Shown one piece after another: positions 24,133 through 32,100 of a stretch of 64,000 nucleotides of DNA; position 1 is the stretch's first letter; every line of letters starts with the position of its first letter. The translations under genes and the position numbers were made by a program. The stretch is from Aquibium microcysteis. Lineage in GTDB: Bacteria; Pseudomonadota; Alphaproteobacteria; Rhizobiales; Rhizobiaceae. The stretch spans positions 1,539,001-1,603,000 of the forward strand of contig NZ_CP061080.1 of the NCBI RefSeq assembly GCF_014495845.1. The letters are read 5' to 3'. A model generated the notes under the pieces. It was not told where the DNA came from. It worked only from the letters and a program-made list of their open reading frames with translations, and made no database searches.

Positions 24133-25662
24133 ATGCGTCAGGTCTTCACCCTCTGGCCGAGCGAGGGTGCCGCAAAACCACGGCCACGGCGTGCACCGGA
24201 CGGATTTCCGGCCTGGGCGCGCGACCCCGGTCCCAGGCGGAAGCGGTCGCGCTGGACGGGGACGGACAGCCTGATGCTGGTCCTTCTCGCCCTCCCGGTC
24301 GTCGGCCTGGCTCTGCTCCATCCCGGCCCGCCGTCCGCGACCGTCCCGGCGCTGTGTCTTCTGGCCATCGCGCTGCAGGCCCTGGCGATCGGTCTCTGTC
24401 GCGCGGCGCGCGAGCGGCTCGAGGACCGGTTGGCCGAAGCGCAGCGCTGGACCGACATCCTGTTCCAGCGCGCCGGCGTCTCGCTCTGGCGCGAGGACTG
24501 GTCGGCGGCGCGGGATGCCGTGATGCGCCTGCTCGAGAGCGGCGTCACCGACATGCAGTCCCATTTCGCGCAGCACCCCGACGAATTGCGGGCCATCCGG
24601 CGCAGTGTGACCATCACCGACGTCAACGACCACGCCGTGCAGCGGGCCGGGGCCTCGGGCAAGCATGAAATGCTGGGGTCGCTCGAGGCACTGCTGCCGG
24701 ACACCGACCATACCTTCATCCAGTGGCTGGTCGCCTTCGCGGAAGGGGCGACGATCTATCGGTCCGAGACCCACATCACGATGCCGGACGGCAAGGAGGT
24801 CGACACGCTGTTCTTCGCCGGCCTGCCCGCGAACATGAAGGATTTCGAGGACATCCTCGTCAGCGACATCGACATCACCGACTACAAGGCGACCCAGGCG
24901 CGTCTCGCCCGCGCCGAGCGGGATCTGGCGCGGGCGGCGCGGATCAGCACGGTCGGCGCGCTGACCGCATCGATCGCGCATGAGGTGAACTCGTCCCTCG
25001 CCGCCATCGTCTCGAGCAGCGAGGCGGCGCTGCGCTGGCTGTCGCGCGGGACGCCCGACCTCGACGAGGCGACCGCCGCCCTGCAGAACACGCTGGCCGC
25101 GGCGACGCGCGCGACGGCGGTGGTGGACCGCACCCGGGCGTTCATCGCCAATGCCCCCGCGCCTTCCGCCGAAAGCGACCTCGCGACCATCGTGCAGGAC
25201 AGCGTGCTTCTGATCGACCGCGAGTTGCGGATGCACGGCGTCTCCGTCCACATCGACGTGCCGGACGGCCTGCCGCCGCTCCTGGCGGAAGAGGTGAACA
25301 TCCAGCAGGTCATCGTCAACCTGATGATGAACGGGGCGCAGGCGATGGCGGAACCGCCCGCTGCGACGGCGAGCGGCGCGCGCGACCTGTCGATCTCGGC
25401 GCGGGAGCGCGGCGACAGGGTCGTCGTGACCATCCGGGATGATGGCCCCGGACTGCGGGAGGACGACCTGCAGCTCATCTTCCAGCCCTTCTATTCGACC
25501 CGTCAGGGGGGAATGGGCATGGGGCTGGCGATCTGCAAGAGCTGCATCGAGGCCCATGGCGGCCGCATCACGGCACAGTCCGCCGACGGCGGCGGCGCGA
25601 TCTTCCAGTTCGATCTCCCCGCGGCGTCCCGCGCGCCCATCCCCTCCCCTGCCAAGGAATAG
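24133..25662 (+). CDS. Membrane sensor histidine kinase (FixL/DctB-like C-terminus)
   Basis: A 509-residue kinase. Two hydrophobic segments (about 47-63 and 70-90) form a short membrane hairpin. Residues about 100-255 form a PAS-like region ending in DIDITDYKATQARLARAE. The dimerisation domain has phospho-acceptor H283 (ALTASIAHEVNSSLAAIV). The ATPase domain follows with N-box NLMMNGAQAM, DDGPGLRE and the lid IFQPFYSTRQGGMGMGLAIC. The N-terminal residues are basic and lack a signal peptide. The sensor input is unknown. With the FixJ-like regulator and the single receiver it makes a three-protein phosphorelay unit. Confidence 0.88.
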   Translation: MRQVFTLWPSEGAAKPRPRRAPDGFPAWARDPGPRRKRSRWTGTDSLMLVLLALPVVGLALLHPGPPSATVPALCLLAIALQALAIGLCRAARERLEDRLAEAQRWTDILFQRAGVSLWREDWSAARDAVMRLLESGVTDMQSHFAQHPDELRAIRRSVTITDVNDHAVQRAGASGKHEMLGSLEALLPDTDHTFIQWLVAFAEGATIYRSETHITMPDGKEVDTLFFAGLPANMKDFEDILVSDIDITDYKATQARLARAERDLARAARISTVGALTASIAHEVNSSLAAIVSSSEAALRWLSRGTPDLDEATAALQNTLAAATRATAVVDRTRAFIANAPAPSAESDLATIVQDSVLLIDRELRMHGVSVHIDVPDGLPPLLAEEVNIQQVIVNLMMNGAQAMAEPPAATASGARDLSISARERGDRVVVTIRDDGPGLREDDLQLIFQPFYSTRQGGMGMGLAICKSCIEAHGGRITAQSADGGGAIFQFDLPAASRAPIPSPAKE

Positions 25663-25748
25663 GCTCTCCAACCCTTCGCATAGGTCCCCGCCGCCGGCGC
25701 GGCTGCTACCGTCTTCCTGCCGCGCCCCACCACGCGGAGGAGACACCG

Positions 25749-25838
25749 ATGACGCTTCCCGACCAGCCCCTCTCCCGCAGAGCGACGATCGGCGCCGCGC
25801 TCGTTGATGCCGATCTCCTGGCGTTCATCCGCGGCTGA
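25749..25838 (+). CDS. 29-residue micro-ORF, possible truncated Tat leader
   Basis: ATG to TGA encodes MTLPDQPLSRRATIGAALVD then ADLLAFIRG. GGAGGAGAC lies at good spacing upstream, stronger than for most genes in the window. The SRRATIGAAL segment resembles the start of a twin-arginine signal peptide, so this may be the stub of a deleted exported protein, or a genuine leader or small protein. It sits between the histidine kinase and the alpha/beta hydrolase on the same strand. No homologue is known to me. Confidence 0.3.
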   Translation: MTLPDQPLSRRATIGAALVDADLLAFIRG

Positions 25839-25946
25839 CCGCCGCTTCCGGACGGAGGTCGGCCGCCGCCCCTCCGTCCGGACCGGATCAGTGCCCGTCC
25901 CCTTCGCCGACGCCCCCCCACCCACGCCGATCCATGGAGCACGGCA

Positions 25947-26783
25947 ATGATCGAAGACGATTTCCACAGCGCCGACGGAACCCGCATCCACATGCGGACC
26001 TGGACGGCGGCGACGGCGCCTCGCGGCGTCGTCGTGATCTGCCACGGCCTGAACTCGCACAGCGGACAATACCGCTGGGTCGCCGGCCGGTTCGCCGCGC
26101 AGGGCCTCGAGGTTCTGGCGCTCGACCTGCGCGGACGCGGCCTGTCCGACGGCGAGCGCTTCTATGTCGAAGACGTCGCCCGCTATGTGGAAGACCTGCG
26201 CGGCCTGATTGCCATCGCGCGGCAGCGGCTGCCCGGCCTGCCGATCTTCCTGCTCGGTCACAGCGCGGGCGGCGTCGTGTCCTGCACCTACTGCCTCGAC
26301 TTCCAGGACGAGATCGCGGGCCTGATCTGCGAAAGCTTCGCCTATCAGGTTCCGGCGCCTGGGATCGTGCTGGCCGCGATCAAGGGCGTCAGCCACGTCG
26401 CGCCGCGCCTCGGCGTCCTGTCCCTGAAGATGAAGGACTTCACCCGCGACCCGCACGTGCTGGCCGCGCTGGACGCCGACCCGCTCACCCTCCACGAGAC
26501 CCAGCCGGCGGCGACCGTCGCGGCCCTGGTCCGGGCGGACGAACGGCTGCACGCTTCCTTCGGGCAGATCACCCTGCCAGTGCTGATCCTGCACGGGAGT
26601 GCCGACAGGGCGACCAACTGCGAGGGCAGCCGGTTCTTCCACGATCACGCCGGCTCGCCCGACAAGACGCTGAAGATCTACGACGGCCATGTCCACGACC
26701 TGCTCGCCGACGTGGGCCGCGAGGAGGTGATCGCCGACATCTCGTCCTGGATCGCCGCGCGCCTGCCGAAGTCGGCCGCCTAG
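25947..26783 (+). CDS. Alpha/beta hydrolase, monoacylglycerol-lipase-like
   Basis: A 278-residue serine hydrolase of the lysophospholipase/monoglyceride lipase type. The nucleophile elbow is GHSAG with S106. The oxyanion region is ICHGLNSHSGQY, a Hydrolase_4 hallmark. The acid is probably in LHGSADRATN and the His in YDGHVHDLL. The DLRGRGLSDGER segment is typical of the family. It has no signal peptide, so it acts in the cytosol, probably on an acylglycerol or other ester. The substrate cannot be told from sequence. It ends three bases beyond the 3' end of the LuxR-type relic on the other strand. Confidence 0.85.
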   Translation: MIEDDFHSADGTRIHMRTWTAATAPRGVVVICHGLNSHSGQYRWVAGRFAAQGLEVLALDLRGRGLSDGERFYVEDVARYVEDLRGLIAIARQRLPGLPIFLLGHSAGGVVSCTYCLDFQDEIAGLICESFAYQVPAPGIVLAAIKGVSHVAPRLGVLSLKMKDFTRDPHVLAALDADPLTLHETQPAATVAALVRADERLHASFGQITLPVLILHGSADRATNCEGSRFFHDHAGSPDKTLKIYDGHVHDLLADVGREEVIADISSWIAARLPKSAA

Positions 26784-27340
26784 CGGGACGCATGCACGGC
26801 TCGACCGGCGCGGTCGAAAAGCGCCTCGGGCAGGCTGGCGCCCGGCCTGGCGCCTGTGCCGATCCCCGCTCCGATCATCGGGCCATCGCCCTGTCGGAAG
26901 ACGTCGCGCGCCGAAGCCCCGAGCGGCAGGATGTGCACGATCCTCGGCTGCTCTTCCGGCCGCCGTGCGGGGAAGCATAGTGTCGCGGCTGGTTCCCTGG
27001 GCCGGCCGCCTTGGCCGTTCGAGAGCCTGGACCGGCCTCTTCTGCGCGGCCGGGTCGGCGGGCGGGAAGCGCCGGAAGGCGCGCGGAACCACCATGTCCG
27101 CCATCGCCGCGAGCCGCCCGCTAGCCGCGACCGCCTTTCCGTCGACGGTGCTCGCGGCAGCCGCCAGCCCGCCATCTCCCGGCTCTGAACCGTCGCGCGC
27201 GCCCGCTCCAGGCGAAACCGTGCCGAGAGGAGGCTGGCGCGCGCGAGATGCGGGCGCAGGGGATCGAGGATCGCCTGGCCGGCGTCGTCCACCGGCCCCT
27301 TGTCGAAGCGTCGCTCCAGGCTGATCAGTCCTCGCGAGCG
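26780..27340 (-). pseudogene. Decayed LuxR-type HTH regulator
   Basis: Three minus-strand pieces in two frames line up with one regulator family common in rhizobia. The 5' part reads LISLERRFDKGPVDDAG…LDPLRPHLARASLLSARFRLE. The middle, in another frame, reads GLAAAASTVDGKAVAASGRL AAMADMVVPRAFRRF. The last part, back in the first frame, reads RIVHILPLGASARDVFRQGDG, then ASLPEALFDRAGRAVHASR and a stop. The usual order in intact members is LRPHLARA.LLSARL.LERA, a PAS-like core, VHLLPL…ARD.F, then LFDLTPAEARVA and a LuxR HTH. Here the N-terminus, the frame and the entire HTH are lost. The gene is dead. Its end abuts the stop of the alpha/beta hydrolase. Confidence 0.6.
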
Positions 27341-27415
27341 TCACGCCTCACCCTTTCGGGTGAAGCCAGGGCCGCCGGAAAGGTGTTCTTTCACCTCGTG
27401 AGAAGAGGTGTCGGA

Positions 27416-27634
27416 ATGATTTCCTTCCTGAAACGTCTGATCGGGCGCATGAGCGCTGAGAAACCGGCGGGTGACTTCGGCATATCCGAAAGCGACCCCC
27501 CGACGGCCGTCGTCACGCCCATGCTCCGCCACTTCGCGAATGAAGCCGGAACCGCGCGCAATGGCCCTGCCGAAGCGGACATCCTCAGGATCTACCAGGA
27601 AACGGAAGCGACCCTGCGCAACCTGCGTTCGTGA
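27416..27634 (+). CDS. Small hypothetical protein (72 residues)
   Basis: MISFLKRLIGRMSAEK… then a hydrophilic body ending ADILRIYQETEATLRNLRS. GAGGTGTCGGA precedes the ATG. The first 12 residues could form an amphipathic membrane-binding helix and the C-terminus a second helix. A small inverted repeat (CACCTC/GAGGTG, about 27392-27410) lies in the leader and overlaps the ribosome-binding site, so translation might be structure-controlled. I do not recognise the family, but composition is protein-like. Confidence 0.5.
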   Translation: MISFLKRLIGRMSAEKPAGDFGISESDPPTAVVTPMLRHFANEAGTARNGPAEADILRIYQETEATLRNLRS

Positions 27635-27847
27635 GGAAACGCGGCGTCCGACGCCATTTCGGCCGTTTCGAATCATCCGATCGCGGCCCGGAACCGGCGC
27701 GGGGTGCCTGCCGATGGCAGGGATGAAGCCGAAGGAACCGCCGGGGTTTGCCGAAGGCCTTGACGTCCGACCTCCCCGCCGGGGCATCGGCCCTCCTCCT
27801 CGAGCCAGGAGTTTTATTCGGATATTTCAGTAAATTGAGAGGAGAAG

Positions 27848-27937
27848 TGGCGGAGGGAGTGGGATTCGAACCCACGGTGGGCTTGCACCCACGCCGGTTT
27901 TCAAGACCGGTGCCTTAAACCGCTCGGCCATCCCTCC
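27848..27937 (-). tRNA. tRNA-Ser(UGA)
   Basis: A 90-nt class II tRNA read on the minus strand. The acceptor stem pairs GGAGGGA with TCCCTCC and CCA is encoded at 27850-27848. The D arm is GCCGAGCGGTTTAAGGC. The anticodon stem-loop is CCGGTCTTGAAAACCGG with anticodon TGA. The long variable arm is GTGGGTGCAAGCCCAC, diagnostic of tRNA-Ser with this anticodon. The T arm is GTGGGTTCGAATCCCAC. It decodes UCA (and other UCN) codons. Confidence 0.96.
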
Positions 27938-28388
27938 GGACGCTGAATTCGTGCGCCTTCCGGTCATCCAGCGGGCCGGACGTGCCCGCTGCGACCGGCG
28001 CTGCGCGCGGTGGCATTTACAGCGCGCCGGTTCGCAGCGTCAACCTGTACGGCGCGTTCCTCCTCTGTCTCCGTCGCCGCCATCGGTCGCAGAGCCCGGG
28101 CATGGCCGCCGAGGAGGGGAAGGGCACGGTGCAGAGGACCGGGGAGCGTGCCCGCCATGGTTCCCGACGATCGACCGCTCCAGGCGGAAACCGGCGCGCC
28201 GGCGATGAGCCGCACTTCGCCCGCTCCCGGCCCGATGGCGCAGCCGCGGATGTCCGTCCGACGGGCGGGGGTCCAGCCGGCGGAGGACCGGACGCCGCGA
28301 ACGCCACCTGTAGGTTTTCTTCCAGAAATTGACAGTAGGCGGCCACAATGTAAGAAATGCGTCAACCGCCCGCGCAACCGGAAGTCCG
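27938..28388. other. Intergenic region between tRNA-Ser and RpiR regulator
   Basis: 451 bases with no convincing gene. Several minus-strand frames are open but none combines an RBS with a family motif. The first third should contain the tRNA promoter. The last 80 bases are AT-richer and contain the candidate RpiR promoter listed separately. Confidence 0.45.
28316..28356 (+). promoter_or_regulatory. Candidate promoter and operator of RpiR-type regulator
   Basis: A TTGACA at 28329-28334 is separated by 16 bases from TAAGAA at 28351-28356, 32 bases before the ATG of the regulator. Directly upstream, TTTCT (28316-28320) and AGAAA (28324-28328) form a small palindrome around TCC. An RpiR-type protein could bind there and autoregulate. 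The -10 match is weak, so this is a prediction. Confidence 0.35.
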
Positions 28389-29327
28389 ATGTCGATTCGC
28401 GAAGATCTGGCGCATACGCGTCACGTGCTGACGGCCTCGGAGGCGAAGATCGTGCAGGTGCTGCTGGCCGACTTTCCGATGTCGGGCCTCGGCACCGCCA
28501 CGCGGCTGGCCAAGCTCGCAGGCGTCAGCGATCCCACCGTCACGCGGCTGATGATCAAGCTCGGCTATTCGGGCTTCGCCGACTTCCAGCAGCGTGTGCT
28601 GGCCGAGGTCGAATCGCGGCTGCATTCGCCGCTGCTGATGATGGAGGCCAAGCGGCCGGACGGTTCGGACGCCGCCTCCGCGCTCGACTATTTCCGCTCC
28701 GTCGCCGACAGTCTGGAGCGGACCCGCACCGCGGTGGCCGCGCAGGCCTATACGCGGGTCGTCCGGATGCTGCTCGAAGGCAAGGGCGAGGTGCTGCTGC
28801 TCGGCGGCCGCTTCAGCCGCCACATCGCCTCGATGTTCGCAGGCTATCTGATGCAGTTCCGCGCCGGCGTGCGCGACATGGGCGAACTGGCGCCGCCCGA
28901 TTTCGACCTGCTGATCGATCTCGGCAGACGCGACCTTCTCGTCGTGTTCGACTACCGGCGCTACCAGTCCGACGTCGTGCGCTTCGCGCGCCAGGCGCAT
29001 GAGCGCGGCGTCTCCATCCTGCTCTTCACCGACGGCTGGCTGTCGCCGATCGCCGACTACGCCGACCAGACCATGGTCGCCGCCATCGAGGCCAATTCGC
29101 CCTTCGACACGCTGGCCACCGCGGTGGCCCAGATGGAGGCGGTGCTGGCGCACGCGCTGGCGCTGCATGGCGGCGACATGCGCAAGCGGATGGAGGAGAT
29201 CGAAGGCATCCGCCGCGCCAATGCGGTCACGCTCGACGCGGTCACGCCCTCGCCGGCGGACCGCGTCGCCGAAGCCGGCGGCACCGCCGGCACGCCCTCC
29301 CCTTCAAGACGGACGAAACCCGCATGA
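28389..29327 (+). CDS. MurR/RpiR-family transcriptional regulator
   Basis: A 312-residue regulator. The N-terminal HTH_6 domain (1-78) reads LTASEAKIVQVLLADFP…TATRLAKLAGVSDPTVTRLMIKLGYSGFADFQ. The SIS domain (about 125-260) contains EVLLLGGRFSRHIASMFAGYL and a degenerate sugar-phosphate loop. RpiR members usually sense phosphosugars, but divergent ones such as this often control amino-acid or purine catabolism. The TGA overlaps the start of the cysteine hydrolase (ATGA at 29324), so regulator and enzymes form one operon. ATG 28389 was chosen because the conserved MSIREDL start follows; the open frame extends 60 bases further 5'. Confidence 0.88.
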   Translation: MSIREDLAHTRHVLTASEAKIVQVLLADFPMSGLGTATRLAKLAGVSDPTVTRLMIKLGYSGFADFQQRVLAEVESRLHSPLLMMEAKRPDGSDAASALDYFRSVADSLERTRTAVAAQAYTRVVRMLLEGKGEVLLLGGRFSRHIASMFAGYLMQFRAGVRDMGELAPPDFDLLIDLGRRDLLVVFDYRRYQSDVVRFARQAHERGVSILLFTDGWLSPIADYADQTMVAAIEANSPFDTLATAVAQMEAVLAHALALHGGDMRKRMEEIEGIRRANAVTLDAVTPSPADRVAEAGGTAGTPSPSRRTKPA

Positions 29328-29977
29328 CCGACCCCCTGCCCCGCCGCGACGCGCCCTTCTCGCCCGGCCAGACCGCACTGCTCCTCGTCGACATGCAGCG
29401 CATCTGGCTGGAGCCCGGGCTCGATCCCGGCCACCCGGACTGGGGCGCGGACCACTATTTCTATCGCCAGACGCGCGAGGTGGTGATCCCCAACCAGGTG
29501 CGCCTGCTCGCCGCCGCCCGGCAGAGCGGGGTGGAGGTGATGCACACCATCATCCAGAGCCTGACCGAGGACGGCCGCGACCGCTCGCTCGACCACAAGC
29601 TGACGCCGATCCACATCCCGCCGAGCCTGCCCGAAGGCCTGCCGCCCAAGGAGCTCGCACCGGTCGGCGACGAGATCCTGCTGCCAAAGACCTCGTCCGG
29701 CATCTTCAATTCCACCAATGTCGACTACCTCCTGCGCAACCTCGGCATCCGCCATCTCGTCGTGGCGGGCGTGCTGACCGACCAGTGCGTCGACATGACG
29801 GTGCGCGACGGGGCCGATCGCGGCTATCTGGTCACCTGCGTGGCGGATGCCTGCGCGGCGCCGACGCAGGAGCGGCACGAGACGGCGCTGAAGGCCTTCG
29901 GCGGCTACTGCTGGGTCGCCGACACCGCCACCGTCGAGGCGCGCTTCCGGTCGCTCCGTCGGGCGGACGCCGCATGA
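29324..29977 (+). CDS. Isochorismatase-family cysteine hydrolase
   Basis: A 217-residue hydrolase with the family triad D23 (LLVDMQ), K122 (LPKTSSG) and C155 (GVLTDQCVDMTVRDGADRGY), and the cis-peptide region before the Cys. Members cleave amides such as N-carbamoylsarcosine, ureidoacrylate, biuret or nicotinamide, or isochorismate. The long loop at 80-115 (TEDGRDRSLDHKLTPIHIPP) is typical of the amidase group. It is coupled to the RpiR gene by ATGA and to the ligase gene by a second ATGA. The neighbourhood suggests release of ammonia or an amine from an amide; the exact substrate is unknown. Confidence 0.85.
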   Translation: MTDPLPRRDAPFSPGQTALLLVDMQRIWLEPGLDPGHPDWGADHYFYRQTREVVIPNQVRLLAAARQSGVEVMHTIIQSLTEDGRDRSLDHKLTPIHIPPSLPEGLPPKELAPVGDEILLPKTSSGIFNSTNVDYLLRNLGIRHLVVAGVLTDQCVDMTVRDGADRGYLVTCVADACAAPTQERHETALKAFGGYCWVADTATVEARFRSLRRADAA

Positions 29978-31308
29978 GCGCCGCCCTCGCCCCGCTGGTC
30001 AGCATCGTGACGACCGATCTCGCCGCGGTCACGCGCGGACGGCCGCTCACCGAGGCCCGCTTCCGCAAGGCTCTGGAGACCGGCATCGGCTGGGTGCCCG
30101 CCAACCAGTGCCTGACCGCCTTCAACACCATCGCCGATCCCAACCCGTGGGGTTCATCGGGCGACCTGCGCATCCTGCCGGACGAGGCCGCGCGCTTCAC
30201 CACGGCGGCGACGGGGACGGCGACGCGCTTCGACATGGTGATCGGCGACATCGTCGAACTCGACGGCTCGCCCTGGACGGCCTGCCCCCGCACGCAGCTG
30301 CGCGCCGCGCTGCGCGCCCTCGAGGCGGCGACCGGGCTCGGCCTCGTCGCCACCTTCGAGCAGGAGTTCACGCTGCTGCCGGGTGCCGCCGGCGCGCCGG
30401 CCGTGCCGCTGCATGCCTTCTCGGTCGAGGCGCTGCGCCATTTCGATCCCTTCGCGCCGCGGCTGGCCGCCTGTCTCGAACAGGCGGGGGTGGAGCCGGA
30501 GATGGTGCTCGCCGAATATGGCGCCAACCAGTTCGAGATCACGCACGCGCCGACGGATGCGCTGACCGCCGCTGACCGGGCGGTGGCCATCCGCGAGATC
30601 ACCCGCGAGGTCGCCCGCACCGCCGGCGCCCGCGCGAGCTTCGCGCCGAAGCCCGCGCTCGACCAGGTCGGCAACGGCGTGCACATCCATTTCAGCCTGC
30701 GCGACGCGTCGGGGCAGCCCGCGACCTTCGACGCCGCGCGACCCGGCCGCCTGTCGCAGGCCGCGGGCGCCTTCTGCGCCGGCATCGTGAAGCACCTGTC
30801 GGGCATCGTGGCGCTGACGGCGTCCGGCGTGCCGTCCTACTACCGGCTGGCGCCGCACAACTGGAGTTCGTCCTACACCTGGCTCGGCGAGCGCGACCGC
30901 GAGGCGACGCTCCGGATCTGCCCGACCGTGACGATCGGCGGACGCGAGCCTGAGCGCCAGTTCAACGTCGAGTACCGGGCCGCCGACGCGACCGCCAATC
31001 CCTATCTGGCGCTCGCCGCGATCGTGCGTGCGGGGCTGGCCGGGATCGAGGCGGATCTCGCCGCGCCGCCCATCGTCGGCCGCGATCCGTCCGTCATGAG
31101 CGCGGACGAGCGCGAACGCCTCGGCCTGCGGCGGCTGCCGGAGACGCTGGAGGACGCGCTCGACGCGATGGCGGCAGACCCCGCCGTCATGGCGTGGTTC
31201 CCGCCCGAGCTTCTCGCCAGCTTCGTCGCCGTCAAGCGGTCGGAGATCGGCCTGATGGCCGGGCTCGACCGTGCCGCGGTCTGCGCGGCCTACGGCGCGC
31301 GCTACTGA
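29974..31308 (+). CDS. Glutamine-synthetase-family ligase
   Basis: A 444-residue member of the GS superfamily of the GlnT/PuuA/IpuC type, not the GlnA housekeeping enzyme. Catalytic segments: FEQEFTLL (metal-binding Glu), EYGANQFEIT, NGVHIHFSL, YRLAPHNWSSSYTW and ERQFNVEYRAADATANPYLALAA. The N-terminal beta-grasp region is present but short (WVPANQCLTAFNTIADPNPWG). Related enzymes ligate glutamate to amines (putrescine, isopropylamine, ethanolamine) as the first step of amine degradation. Here it is embedded between an amidase and an N-formylglutamate-amidohydrolase-like gene. The start overlaps the previous stop and its TGA overlaps the next ATG (TGATG at 31306-31310). Confidence 0.85.
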   Translation: MSAALAPLVSIVTTDLAAVTRGRPLTEARFRKALETGIGWVPANQCLTAFNTIADPNPWGSSGDLRILPDEAARFTTAATGTATRFDMVIGDIVELDGSPWTACPRTQLRAALRALEAATGLGLVATFEQEFTLLPGAAGAPAVPLHAFSVEALRHFDPFAPRLAACLEQAGVEPEMVLAEYGANQFEITHAPTDALTAADRAVAIREITREVARTAGARASFAPKPALDQVGNGVHIHFSLRDASGQPATFDAARPGRLSQAAGAFCAGIVKHLSGIVALTASGVPSYYRLAPHNWSSSYTWLGERDREATLRICPTVTIGGREPERQFNVEYRAADATANPYLALAAIVRAGLAGIEADLAAPPIVGRDPSVMSADERERLGLRRLPETLEDALDAMAADPAVMAWFPPELLASFVAVKRSEIGLMAGLDRAAVCAAYGARY

Positions 31309-32054
31309 TGCTGGCGGCCGCCCTTCCCGCGCTGGACTGGCCCGAACCGGTCGAGATCCTCAATCCCGGCTCGGAGACGGAGCTGGTGCTGATCTGCGAC
31401 CACGCCTCCAACCACATTCCGGCCGAGTACCGGAACCTCGGCGTCGGCGAGGCGGATCTCACGCGTCACATCGCCTGGGACGTCGGTGCTGCCGCCCTCA
31501 CCCGGGCGCTCGCCCGGCGGCTCGGTGCGCCGGCCTTCCTCGGCACCTATTCGCGGCTGCTGGTCGACTTGAACCGGCCGTTCGGCAGCCCGACCAGCAT
31601 GCCGGTCCTGTCGGAGGCTACCCGCATCCCCGGCAACCAGGATCTCGGGCCGTCCGAGATCGAGCGCCGCCGCCGCCGGGTGTTCGAGCCGTTCCACGCG
31701 GCGGTCGCGGCCTTTCTCGATGCGCGCGAGACGGAGGGGCGGCGTTCGCGCATCGCCGCCATCCATTCCTTCACGCCGGTCTTCCTCGGCATTTCGCGGC
31801 CCTGGCACGTCGGGATCCTGCACGACGACGAACCCGCCTATGCCGGACGGGTGATGCAGGGGCTGGCGCGCGATCCGGCGCTGATCGTCGGCGAGAACGT
31901 GCCCTACCAGATCGACCGGGAGAGCGACTATGCGATCCCCGTGCACGGCACCGATCGGGGCAGCCCGGCGCTGCTGATCGAGATCCGCAACGACCTGATA
32001 TCGGATGCCGAGGGCATCCGCGACTGGACCCGCCGCCTGACCGCGGTGCTCTGA
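31308..32054 (+). CDS. N-formylglutamate amidohydrolase family protein
   Basis: A 248-residue FGase-family zinc hydrolase (HutG type). Signature segments are LVLICDHASNHIPAEY, HIAWDVGAAALTRALARRLGAP, SRLLVDLNRPFG and IHSFTPVFLGISRPWHVGIL with HGTDRGSPALLIEIRNDLI near the end. The classic reaction is N-formyl-L-glutamate to glutamate plus formate. In this operon it could instead remove an acyl group or act on a gamma-glutamyl amide made by the preceding ligase. It is read through a 1-base stop/start overlap with the ligase gene, so the two products are probably needed together. Confidence 0.87.
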   Translation: MLAAALPALDWPEPVEILNPGSETELVLICDHASNHIPAEYRNLGVGEADLTRHIAWDVGAAALTRALARRLGAPAFLGTYSRLLVDLNRPFGSPTSMPVLSEATRIPGNQDLGPSEIERRRRRVFEPFHAAVAAFLDARETEGRRSRIAAIHSFTPVFLGISRPWHVGILHDDEPAYAGRVMQGLARDPALIVGENVPYQIDRESDYAIPVHGTDRGSPALLIEIRNDLISDAEGIRDWTRRLTAVL

Positions 32055-32100
32055 CGACGGGACCGCCCACGCCCGCGAGGCAATGGAGAAGGACCAAGAC

